Below are positions 1-5,335 of a DNA stretch of 5,335 nucleotides, piece by piece; within the stretch, counting starts at the first letter, position 1, and every line of letters begins with the position of its first letter. The notes under the pieces are model-generated. The model had not been told where the DNA came from and made no database searches. It saw nothing but the letters and a program-made list of their open reading frames with translations. The DNA lies in the NCBI GenBank assembly GCA_031288435.1, contig JAITRK010000112.1:1-5335 (forward strand). Direction: 5' to 3'. The translations under genes were made by a program, and so were the position numbers. The DNA comes from Holosporaceae bacterium (GTDB lineage: Bacteria > Pseudomonadota > Alphaproteobacteria > UBA3830).

Positions 1-40
1 AATGCAAATGGAAAAAACGCCACAATACCGCCACAAAATT

Positions 41-61
41 TCGAAAATAAGAAATTTTCGA
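41..61 (-). terminator. AT-rich hairpin downstream of tRNA-Arg, possible weak terminator
   Basis: Bases 41-48 (TCGAAAAT) and 54-61 (ATTTTCGA) are perfect inverted arms around a 5-base loop. In the minus-strand transcript that leaves the tRNA gene, this forms an 8-bp stem about 37 bases past the CCA end, followed by AATTTTGTGG. The stem has only two G-C pairs and the U-run is short, so it would be a poor intrinsic terminator. Arms of this size can also arise by chance in AT-rich DNA. Nothing else is visible in bases 1-97. Confidence 0.25.
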
Positions 62-97
62 GACTCTCAGACCGTCATTTTTTGTTGGAATTTCAGG

Positions 98-174
98 TGG
101 TGCGCCCTGAGGGATTCGAACCCACGACCTGCGGCTTAGAAGGCCGACGCTCTATCCAGCTGAGCTAAGGACGC
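98..174 (-). tRNA. tRNA-Arg (anticodon TCT), CCA encoded
   Basis: Read on the minus strand, this folds as a complete 77-base tRNA. The acceptor stem GCGTCCT (174-168) pairs with AGGGCGC (108-102), with one U-G wobble, and is followed by discriminator A (101) and a genomically encoded CCA (100-98). The D stem GCTC/GAGC is perfect and the T loop is the standard TTCGAAT. The anticodon loop CTTCTAA carries TCT at plus-strand 138-140, which reads AGA and AGG arginine codons. Two stem positions are not paired: T27 opposite C43 (plus 147 and 131) in the anticodon stem, and T50 opposite T64 (plus 124 and 110) in the T stem. Loops and invariant bases are otherwise intact, so I call it a functional tRNA, with the mismatches as an oddity. 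Confidence 0.95.
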
Positions 175-213
175 AAACAAAATAATATTTTAATAAATCC
201 GACTTCATATCTA

Positions 214-240
214 AGTATACCAAAAATACAACGCAAGCAA
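214..240 (-). promoter_or_regulatory. Candidate promoter for tRNA-Arg
   Basis: On the minus strand, TATACT (219-214) is a good -10 box and TTGCTT (240-235) a partial -35 box. The 15-base spacer is shorter than the usual 16-18. Transcription would start near 206 and give a leader of about 30 bases before the mature tRNA. The match to TATAAT and the position upstream of a tRNA support the call; the short spacer lowers it. Confidence 0.45.
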
Positions 241-650
241 GGAAAAATTGAAGTTTGTATTAGTTCACCACAAGTGAGATTGCCTCAGAGTTGCAATTTG
301 TGCTAATATACTCTGTGGGAGTTGCGCTATTCGAGCATTCAAGCATGACATATGGTTGGTTGTTGTTATGTTTCCGCAGAGCTTTCCGCTCATTCTCAGG
401 TAAATATACTGTCCTAGGAGTCAATATCGAAGATCGGCGAAGCTGGAGCTTCATGGAAATTCTATTAGTCGTGAGACAATATATGGATACATTCGGCGTG
501 GTAAGGCTGACGGAGACTTGATGGCAATAAATATCGATCACTGACTCCCAAGACTGTATCTTCACCTGTTGGTGGGCGAAGTGGCGTATTAACAACAGTA
601 TTATTGTGTGATAACATCCAGATAGTTTGTTAATAAATCTTGGAATTCAT
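241..650. other. About 400 bases without a convincing gene; possible decayed DNA
   Basis: Two open frames of modest length cross this stretch (plus 291-521, 76 codons; minus 260-595, 111 codons). They overlap on opposite strands, their translations have no recognisable domain, and no clear Shine-Dalgarno sequence stands before them. In the plus frame that ends at 631-633, the codons from 511 read as a short peptide containing LDGNKYRSLT and, 11 residues later, SG. This weakly resembles the YRSLS-x11-SG core I recall from DUF2924-type, recombinase-associated proteins; the frame upstream is full of stops. A small hairpin (GAAGC/GCTTC around TGGA) sits at 439-452. I see no clear promoter for pseB here. 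It is either an intergenic region or the remains of a degraded gene. Confidence 0.4.
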
Positions 651-1646
651 GTGTTAAATAGCAAAACAGTTCTCATTACTGGCGGGACAGGATCATTCGG
701 GAAAAAGTTTTCGGCTATGGTTTTTAGCAGGTTCCCGAGTATCAAAAAACTCATCATTTATTCGCGCGACGAGTATAAGCAATTTCTTATGCAGAATATG
801 CCTGAGTTTCAGCCTCATCTCGAAAAAATGCGTTTTTTTGTTGGAGATGTGCGCGACAAAGATCGCTTGAAAATGGCTTTCAATGGAGTTGACTTTGTTA
901 TCCATGCAGCAGCTTTGAAACAGGTTCCATCGTGCGAATACAATCCTTTTGAGGCAATAAAAACAAATATCATCGGGGCGCAAAATGTTATTGAGACTGC
1001 TCTAAATGCGGAAGTTGAGCGCGTTGTGGCTTTGTCCACAGATAAAGCATGTGCTCCAATTAATTTATATGGCGCGACGAAATTGTGTTCCGACAAGCTT
1101 TTTATCGCTGGAAATGCCTATAGAGGCGATGGAGACACAAAATTCTCCGTGGTAAGATATGGAAATGTTATAGGTTCACGCGGCTCTGTCGTTCCATTTT
1201 TCAAAAAATTATTGGATGACGGGGCCTCTGAGTTGCCAATCACAGATTTCAGAATGACACGCTTTTGGCTACAACTAGAACAGGCAGTAGAAATGGTTTT
1301 GACGGCAATTGAAAGAATGCACGGCGGAGAGTTATACGTCAAGAAGATTCCATCTATAAGAATAGTTGATTTAGCCAAAGCAATTGCTCCACATATGAGG
1401 CTGAAGGAAGTAGGCATTCGTCCAGGAGAAAAAATTCACGAACAGATGATTTCCAAAGAAGATGCACGTAACACGCTGGAATTCGACAATTATTTCGCTA
1501 TCCTTCCGGCTATAGATCTAAAGCATATAAACTATGCCGTAGCAAATTGCAAAGTGGTAAATGAAAATTTTGAATACAGTTCTGAAAATAACACGTGGTG
1601 GCTTAGCATCGATGAGATGCGCGAGTTGATAAAAGCTGTGGATTAA
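651..1646 (+). CDS. pseB: UDP-N-acetylglucosamine 4,6-dehydratase (5-inverting), PseB
   Basis: PseB is the first enzyme of pseudaminic acid synthesis. This NADP(H)-dependent cytoplasmic enzyme removes water from UDP-GlcNAc and inverts C5, giving UDP-2-acetamido-2,6-dideoxy-beta-L-arabino-hex-4-ulose. With the GTG start used here the protein has 331 residues, close to the roughly 333 of Campylobacter and Helicobacter PseB/FlaA1. It is a short-chain dehydrogenase-type Rossmann protein: GGTGSFG at 11-17, IIYSRDE near 35-41, GDVRDKDRL near 65-73, HAAALKQVP at 85-93, and the catalytic Thr130-Asp131-Lys132 with Tyr140 and Lys144 (STDKAC...NLYGATK). The family signatures RYGNVIGSRGSVVPFFKKL, MTRFW, MHGGE and GIRPGEKIHE are all present. 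I chose GTG 651 because the protein then begins MLNSKTVLITGG, like its homologues, with a weak GGA at 642-644; an in-frame TTG at 627 would add eight residues. It lies 17 bases before a pseC fragment, so it was once part of a pse operon. It looks intact, although its pathway partner is broken. Confidence 0.93.
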   Translation: MLNSKTVLITGGTGSFGKKFSAMVFSRFPSIKKLIIYSRDEYKQFLMQNMPEFQPHLEKMRFFVGDVRDKDRLKMAFNGVDFVIHAAALKQVPSCEYNPFEAIKTNIIGAQNVIETALNAEVERVVALSTDKACAPINLYGATKLCSDKLFIAGNAYRGDGDTKFSVVRYGNVIGSRGSVVPFFKKLLDDGASELPITDFRMTRFWLQLEQAVEMVLTAIERMHGGELYVKKIPSIRIVDLAKAIAPHMRLKEVGIRPGEKIHEQMISKEDARNTLEFDNYFAILPAIDLKHINYAVANCKVVNENFEYSSENNTWWLSIDEMRELIKAVD

Positions 1647-1663
1647 GCAGAGATGGTGCGGCA

Positions 1664-1885
1664 ATGAATACTTTTCCCTACGGTAAGCAAAGTGTTTCTC
1701 AATACGATATTGATGCAGTTCTCGGCGTGCTTAGGCCTAATTTTCTCACACAGGGCCCGAAGGTACGCGAGTTCGAAGATGTTATTTGCGAATATACGGG
1801 ATCGGAATATTGCGTGGCCGTTTCGAGCGCAACTGCAGCGTTACATTTGTCAATGATAGCCCTTGGAATTAGCGTTAGTAAGTAA
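1664..1885 (+). pseudogene. pseC: Truncated pseC (UDP-4-amino-4,6-dideoxy-L-AltNAc transaminase), N-terminal fragment
   Basis: PseC is the pyridoxal-phosphate aminotransferase that acts directly on the PseB product, adding the 4-amino group. The 73 residues here are a clear PseC amino terminus of the DegT/DnrJ/EryC1 fold: FPYGKQSVSQYDIDAV, then LRPNFLTQGPKVREFE, then a CEYTGSEYCVAVSSATAAL-type segment ending LHLSMIALGI. Homology stops at ALGI. The next codons (SVSK, then TAA) do not continue into the expected family sequence, and neither of the other two frames does after that point. The usual protein has about 380 residues, so more than 80 percent is gone, including the PLP-binding aspartate, the Schiff-base lysine and the small domain. 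No frameshift rescues it; this is a deletion or recombination end, not a point mutation. The fragment keeps the normal operon spacing behind pseB but has a poor ribosome-binding site. It cannot be an active transaminase. A full pseC may exist elsewhere in the genome. Confidence 0.88.
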
Positions 1886-1906
1886 TCCATATATTTGAGA
1901 CATTTG

Positions 1907-1935
1907 TTGACTTTTCTATGCATTTTGATTAGCCT
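1907..1935 (+). promoter_or_regulatory. Candidate sigma-70-type promoter for ileS-lspA
   Basis: TTGACT (1907-1912) is a five-of-six match to the -35 consensus. After a 17-base spacer comes TAGCCT (1930-1935), which keeps the T-A-n-n-n-T skeleton of a -10 box. Transcription would start near 1942, only about 18 bases before the ileS start codon, leaving no room for a T-box or other structured leader. The promoter begins about 20 bases after the stop of the pseC fragment, so the rearrangement left the ileS operon with its own promoter. The weak -10 is the main doubt. Confidence 0.5.
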
Positions 1936-1959
1936 GCTCGGCATACCATGGAGTGATTA

Positions 1960-4716
1960 ATGGATTTTAAGGACACAATATTTCTGCCGGACACCAAGTT
2001 CCCAATGCGGGCTAATCTGCAGGAAAAAGAAACGGAAATACTAGGTTACTGGGAAAAGCTGAATCTATATCGTCTCTGCCGATCCATGGCCGCAGGCGCT
2101 GATAAATTTATTTTGCACGACGGCCCACCGTTTGCCAATGGCACTCCGCATGCCGGCACGGCCATGAACAAGGTACTGAAAGACATGGTGGTGCGCCTGA
2201 AGCAAATGCAGGGCTTCGACGCCGAATTTGTCCCTGGATGGGATTGCCATGGCCTTCCAATAGAATGGAAGGTGGAAGAAAATCTGCGGAAAAATGGCAA
2301 AAATAAGGATGATGTTCCAACCACGGAATTCCGCGACATGTGTCGAGAATTCGCCGAATACTGGATAAATGTCCAGCGGGAAGGATTTAAAAGACTTGGC
2401 GTTAGCGGAGACTGGGAAAATCCATATCTGACCATGGACTTCGAAGCTGAAGCGGCTGCCGTACGAATCCTGGGAAGTTTCATAATAGATGGAACCATAT
2501 ATCGCGGCGAACGTCCTGTTTTCTGGTCCGTGGTGGAAAAAACAGCGCTGGCAGACGCTGAAATAGAATATATGGAGAAGAAATCCACAAGCATCTATGT
2601 GGCTTTTGATATAAAATTTGCTTCGGCAAGTTTTTTGCAAAATGCCGCCTGCGTCATATGGACCACAACTCCCTGGTCCATTCCGGGCAACAGAGCCATT
2701 TCCTATTCCAAGAACATTAGCTACGTTGTTTTTGAGTCCAATGGCAGAAAATTTATCGTGGCGCGAGATCTATTGGAAAATTTTTCTCAAGCGACTGGAC
2801 AGGAATGTCGCATTGTCGAGGAATTCAGCGGCGATATGCTGAAAGACGTTGTGTGTGTGCATCCGCTTTGGCAATCTGGATATGATTTTGATGTTCCACT
2901 GCTAGACGGCAATCATGTGGTGGCGGATTCAGGCACCGGACTGGTGCATACGGCTCCGGAACATGGCCTGGACGATTTCCGTGTATGTCGAAAGTACGGC
3001 ATTCCGCTGCCATGCACCGTTGACGACGGCGGACTATACTACGATCATGTCCCTCTGTTTGCTGGGGAGCATGTTTTCAAGGTAGAGGAGGCGCTGCTGC
3101 AATCGCTACAGGACGCAGGCGCTCTACTGTCGAAATCGACGGTAGTTCATAGCTATCCGCATTCCTGGAGGTCCAAAGCTCCGCTGATTTACAGGGCAAC
3201 TCCACAATGGTTCATCAGCATGGATAATACCGGACTCCGCCAAAAAGCTTTAAAAGAAATAGAATCGATCTGCTGGATACCAAAGCAGGGCTATAATCGC
3301 ATAAAATCGTTTGTGGAAAATAGGGGCGATTGGTGCCTGTCCCGTCAGCGGGTGTGGGGAGTGCCGTTGCCAATATTCATCCACAAAAAATCAGGCGATT
3401 TGCTGCGGGATAAAGACGTTCTGGATCACATCGCAGACGTTTTTGCCAGGGAAGGATCAAACGCGTGGTTTTCCAGAGGCTCCGAGTATTTCCTATTGGG
3501 CAAATATCGCTCAGAAGACTATGAAAAAATGACAGATACAATAGATGTATGGTTCGAGAGCGGTTCCACACATGCCTATGTATTCCGTGGCGAAAATCCG
3601 CAGCAGCAGGCTGATTTGTATCTAGAAGGATCGGATCAGCATCGAGGCTGGTTCCAACATTCTCTTTTGAATTCCTGCGGAGCGTTTGGTAATTCTCCAT
3701 TTAAATCCGTACTAACGCACGGGTTTATAGTGGATGAGCATGGGCGAAAGATGTCCAAGTCCCTTGGAAACACCATAACGCTGGACGAAGTGGTTCAGAA
3801 ATGGGGCGCAGATATTTTCAGGATGTGGGTTGCCGGTAGCGATTATACCAGTGATCTAAAACTTGGGCTGAATATCCTCAAACAGCTGGAAGATGTGTAC
3901 CGAAAGCTGAGAAATACCCTGCGATATATGCTGGGCGCGTTGGCCGAATACGATGAAAAATCGGAGACAGTGACTTATTCACAATTGCCGCTTCTGGAGC
4001 AATGGATATTGCACCGGCTGGCGGAAGTGGAAATGGAGCTAGATCGATGCATAGCAACCTATGACATAAATCGATATTTTTCCGTCGTGTATGCTTTTTG
4101 CGTTGGAGATTTATCGGCGCTTTTCTTTGATGTTCGCAAAGATTGCCTCTATTGCGATCACAAAAACGATGAGCGAAGAAAAGCCTATCGTTTTGTGTTG
4201 CATACGCTATTTCAGCATCTCCTGAGGCGGCTTGCTCCGGTGGTTGTCTATACGGCTGAGGAAGCTTGGCTTCAATTGTCTCCATCGAATACCAGCGTGC
4301 ATTTGGAAAAATTTCTGCCAACTGAAAAAGACTGGTTTAATCAAGAACTTGGCGAGAAATTCAGCAAAATCAAAGAAGTCCGTAGGTTGCTAACAGCCGC
4401 GCTGGAAATCGCTAGAAAAGATAAACTTATAGGCTCCAGTCTACAGGCTGCAGTTACCATATTTGATCCTGATGCAATTATTACGCTAAATTGCGAGGAA
4501 TTTTGGGAGGAAATGACAATAACGTCGGATGTAAAATTATCAAGATCCGCCATTCCAAGCGATGCATTTATGGACGATAATATAGTAAAAAACATCGGCG
4601 TTGTTGTTGCCGTCGCTTCAGGAGAAAAATGCGAAAGATGTTGGAAATTTTTTAATGAAGCCAGTGGAGATAGGTTATGTACAAGGTGCCAAAAAGTTTT
4701 AGCTCAACAAAGCTAG
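1960..4716 (+). CDS. ileS: Isoleucyl-tRNA synthetase
   Basis: This class Ia aminoacyl-tRNA synthetase charges tRNA-Ile in the cytoplasm and edits mischarged valine. It has 918 residues, slightly shorter than E. coli IleRS (938). The Rossmann core begins DGPPFANG, with the HIGH-type motif as HAGT at 64-67, followed by PGWDCHGLPIEWKVE. The CP1 editing domain shows TTTPWSIPGN at 235-244 and GTGLVHTAPEHGLDDF at 325-340, retaining the residues equivalent to E. coli His333 and Asp342 (here His330 and Asp339). The core resumes with WCLSRQRVWGVPLP, DVWFESG and LEGSDQHRGWFQHSLL, then a canonical KMSKS at 597-601, the anticodon-binding helical domain, and a C-terminal zinc finger with Cys891, Cys894, Cys907 and Cys910. 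The start is fixed by GGAG at 1950-1953, six bases upstream of the ATG. The last 40 bases overlap lspA. The gene appears intact; the HAGT variant is its one notable departure. Confidence 0.97.
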   Translation: MDFKDTIFLPDTKFPMRANLQEKETEILGYWEKLNLYRLCRSMAAGADKFILHDGPPFANGTPHAGTAMNKVLKDMVVRLKQMQGFDAEFVPGWDCHGLPIEWKVEENLRKNGKNKDDVPTTEFRDMCREFAEYWINVQREGFKRLGVSGDWENPYLTMDFEAEAAAVRILGSFIIDGTIYRGERPVFWSVVEKTALADAEIEYMEKKSTSIYVAFDIKFASASFLQNAACVIWTTTPWSIPGNRAISYSKNISYVVFESNGRKFIVARDLLENFSQATGQECRIVEEFSGDMLKDVVCVHPLWQSGYDFDVPLLDGNHVVADSGTGLVHTAPEHGLDDFRVCRKYGIPLPCTVDDGGLYYDHVPLFAGEHVFKVEEALLQSLQDAGALLSKSTVVHSYPHSWRSKAPLIYRATPQWFISMDNTGLRQKALKEIESICWIPKQGYNRIKSFVENRGDWCLSRQRVWGVPLPIFIHKKSGDLLRDKDVLDHIADVFAREGSNAWFSRGSEYFLLGKYRSEDYEKMTDTIDVWFESGSTHAYVFRGENPQQQADLYLEGSDQHRGWFQHSLLNSCGAFGNSPFKSVLTHGFIVDEHGRKMSKSLGNTITLDEVVQKWGADIFRMWVAGSDYTSDLKLGLNILKQLEDVYRKLRNTLRYMLGALAEYDEKSETVTYSQLPLLEQWILHRLAEVEMELDRCIATYDINRYFSVVYAFCVGDLSALFFDVRKDCLYCDHKNDERRKAYRFVLHTLFQHLLRRLAPVVVYTAEEAWLQLSPSNTSVHLEKFLPTEKDWFNQELGEKFSKIKEVRRLLTAALEIARKDKLIGSSLQAAVTIFDPDAIITLNCEEFWEEMTITSDVKLSRSAIPSDAFMDDNIVKNIGVVVAVASGEKCERCWKFFNEASGDRLCTRCQKVLAQQS

Positions 4717-5171
4717 CAGCTTTTTTAGCTATTATCGTAATTATCGCAGATCAGATCTCTAAATTGGCAGTGCTGAAATTTGTAGAAGCCAACAAGCCTA
4801 TACGAATATTGCAGTTCTTCGATATAATTCTTGTGAAAAACAGTGGAATCACCTTTGGAGCGTTTAGCGAGAGCATACATCCGATTATTTTGATCATAGT
4901 GTCATCCGCCGTGGCCATATCATTGGTATTATGGAGCAGCGAAAATAAACGCTATAGGTTACCAACGGCGTTGGTAACCGGCGGTGCGGTTGGAAATATC
5001 CTCGATAGAATCTTCTACGACCATGTGGTAGATTTTCTTGATTTTCACATTTTTGGTTATCACTGGCCTGCTTTTAATATTGCAGATTCGTCCATAGTGA
5101 TAGGAATGGCTTTGCTGGTGTTTATTGCATATAAATGTGGGGATTTTTATAAATCATCGTTGGAGGTATAA
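4677..5171 (+). CDS. lspA: Lipoprotein signal peptidase (signal peptidase II)
   Basis: LspA is the inner-membrane aspartyl protease that cleaves the signal peptide from diacylglyceryl-modified prolipoproteins, just before the lipobox cysteine. The 164 residues match the usual size. Four membrane segments can be seen at about 13-33, 68-86, 94-112 and 131-152. Conserved boxes are DQISK (25-29), KNSGITFGAF (54-63), GNILDR (106-111), VVDF with catalytic Asp119, and FNIAD with catalytic Asp137. The two aspartates correspond to E. coli Asp123 and Asp141. The ATG is supported by GGAG at 4666-4669, seven bases upstream, which lies inside ileS; a GTG three codons later is the only close alternative. 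It overlaps ileS by 40 bases, implying translational coupling. A 23-base perfect palindrome lies within the gene at 4957-4979. The next gene, a lipoprotein, would be a substrate. Confidence 0.96.
   Translation: MYKVPKSFSSTKLAAFLAIIVIIADQISKLAVLKFVEANKPIRILQFFDIILVKNSGITFGAFSESIHPIILIIVSSAVAISLVLWSSENKRYRLPTALVTGGAVGNILDRIFYDHVVDFLDFHIFGYHWPAFNIADSSIVIGMALLVFIAYKCGDFYKSSLEV
4957..4979. repeat. Perfect 23-base palindrome inside lspA
   Basis: GGTTACCAACG (4957-4967) and CGTTGGTAACC (4969-4979) are exact reverse complements around a single central G at 4968. In RNA this gives a 10-bp stem with a GGC loop. It encodes RLPTALVT in lspA, just before the conserved GNILDR box, so it must also satisfy the protein sequence. 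An 11-base perfect arm with almost no spacer is unlikely by chance in a window of this size (roughly one in a hundred or less by simple base counting). Its function is unknown. Confidence 0.8.
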
Positions 5172-5173
5172 TA

Positions 5174-5335
5174 ATGAAACATGGTACGTATATTTTTCTT
5201 ATGTTAGTATTTTTCTTACTTTTTGGGTGTAGTAATTATGAGAATGATACCATAGATGCCAGGGGTATGAAAAAAATGAATCGGCTGCTAATTCCGCCGG
5301 TATCGAGTAAGTCTGCTTCCTCCATTGGAAAGGGA
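5174..5335 (+). CDS. Small lipoprotein, partial at the window end; possible DUF3035/BamF-like
   Basis: The ATG at 5174 follows a strong GGAGG (5162-5166) by seven bases and lies two bases after the lspA stop. Fifty-four codons are visible and the frame is open at the window edge. The product starts MKHGT, has a hydrophobic run at about 6-17, and a lipobox LFGC with Cys19, so it should be lipidated and cleaved by LspA after Gly18. The residue after the cysteine is Ser, which does not suggest inner-membrane retention. The mature part begins SNYENDTIDARGMKKMN and contains RLLIPPVSS near 37-45. In many alphaproteobacteria the gene after lspA encodes a DUF3035 lipoprotein, reported as the BamF subunit of the outer-membrane assembly complex in Caulobacter, and a 'PP' stretch is typical of its start. 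That identity is inferred from position and this short motif only. That it is a lipoprotein is well supported. Confidence 0.85.
   Translation, partial: MKHGTYIFLMLVFFLLFGCSNYENDTIDARGMKKMNRLLIPPVSSKSASSIGKG

Noticed and set aside
18..36. Short direct repeat CGCCACAA at 18-25 and 29-36
   Set aside because: There are only two 8-base copies, 11 bases apart, with no third unit or spacer pattern; it is not evidence of a CRISPR or iteron array.
260..595. Minus-strand open frame of 111 codons with an ATG
   Set aside because: There is no recognisable domain, no clear ribosome-binding site, and an overlapping plus-strand frame of similar quality; the composition looks like non-coding AT-rich DNA.
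588..634. Inverted repeat ATTAACAA / TTGTTAAT upstream of pseB as an operator
   Set aside because: Eight-base AT-rich arms separated by 31 bases are expected by chance; there is no supporting promoter nearby.
190..639. Direct repeat TTAATAAATC at 190-199 and 630-639 flanking the gene-poor stretch
   Set aside because: Ten-base AT-rich repeats are expected several times by chance in a window of this length, and nothing else marks these as element ends.
627..650. TTG at 627 as the pseB start
   Set aside because: It adds eight residues not seen in the family and has no ribosome-binding site; GTG 651 aligns with the known PseB amino terminus and catalytic numbering.
98..650. tRNA-Arg as the attachment site of an integrated island carrying pseB
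   Set aside because: Integration normally uses the tRNA 3' end, which here points left toward base 1, away from pseB; no second copy of the tRNA 3' segment or integrase is present in the window.
1948..1956. Two-codon ATG-GAG-TGA upstream frame before ileS
   Set aside because: The ATG overlaps the ileS Shine-Dalgarno sequence and has no ribosome-binding site of its own; it is a chance triplet pattern.
1936..1959. T-box or attenuator controlling ileS
   Set aside because: The inferred leader is about 18 bases, too short for such a structure, and alphaproteobacteria do not generally use T-boxes.

Overview
The window looks like part of an alphaproteobacterial chromosome with moderate to low G+C, possibly a host-associated or genome-reducing lineage. 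The best evidence is the tail of the window. It holds a complete ileS with the 'GWDCHGLPIEWKVE' form of the class Ia core, overlapped by lspA, and followed closely by a small lipoprotein gene in the place where many alphaproteobacteria carry a DUF3035/BamF-type lipoprotein. The taxonomic assignment is inference from gene order and sequence style; no marker here fixes the order or genus.

Layout. Positions 1-97 hold no gene, only an AT-rich inverted repeat. A tRNA-Arg(UCU) gene with an encoded CCA lies on the minus strand at 98-174, with a plausible promoter at 214-240. From about 241 to 650 there is no convincing gene; this stretch may be decayed DNA. A plus-strand pseudaminic-acid segment follows: an apparently intact pseB (651-1646) and, 17 bases later, a pseC that stops after 73 codons (1664-1885) and is otherwise missing. 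About 20 bases beyond that stop lies a likely sigma-70-type promoter (1907-1935) driving ileS (1960-4716). lspA (4677-5171) overlaps the end of ileS by 40 bases, and a lipoprotein gene (5174 to beyond the window end) starts two bases after the lspA stop.

How the genes work together. ileS, lspA and the lipoprotein form one tight translationally coupled run: isoleucyl-tRNA synthetase, the signal peptidase that matures lipoproteins, and a lipoprotein that would be its substrate. PseB and PseC are consecutive enzymes of UDP-GlcNAc to CMP-pseudaminic acid synthesis (flagellin or surface glycan modification). Here the second enzyme is broken, so this copy of the pathway cannot proceed beyond PseB unless pseC exists elsewhere. 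The most informative point is the junction just upstream of the ileS promoter, where a truncated glycan gene abuts an essential housekeeping operon. I do not see a convincing new system in this window. The more unusual details are a 23-base perfect palindrome inside lspA, an HAGT version of the IleRS HIGH motif, and stem mismatches in the tRNA.
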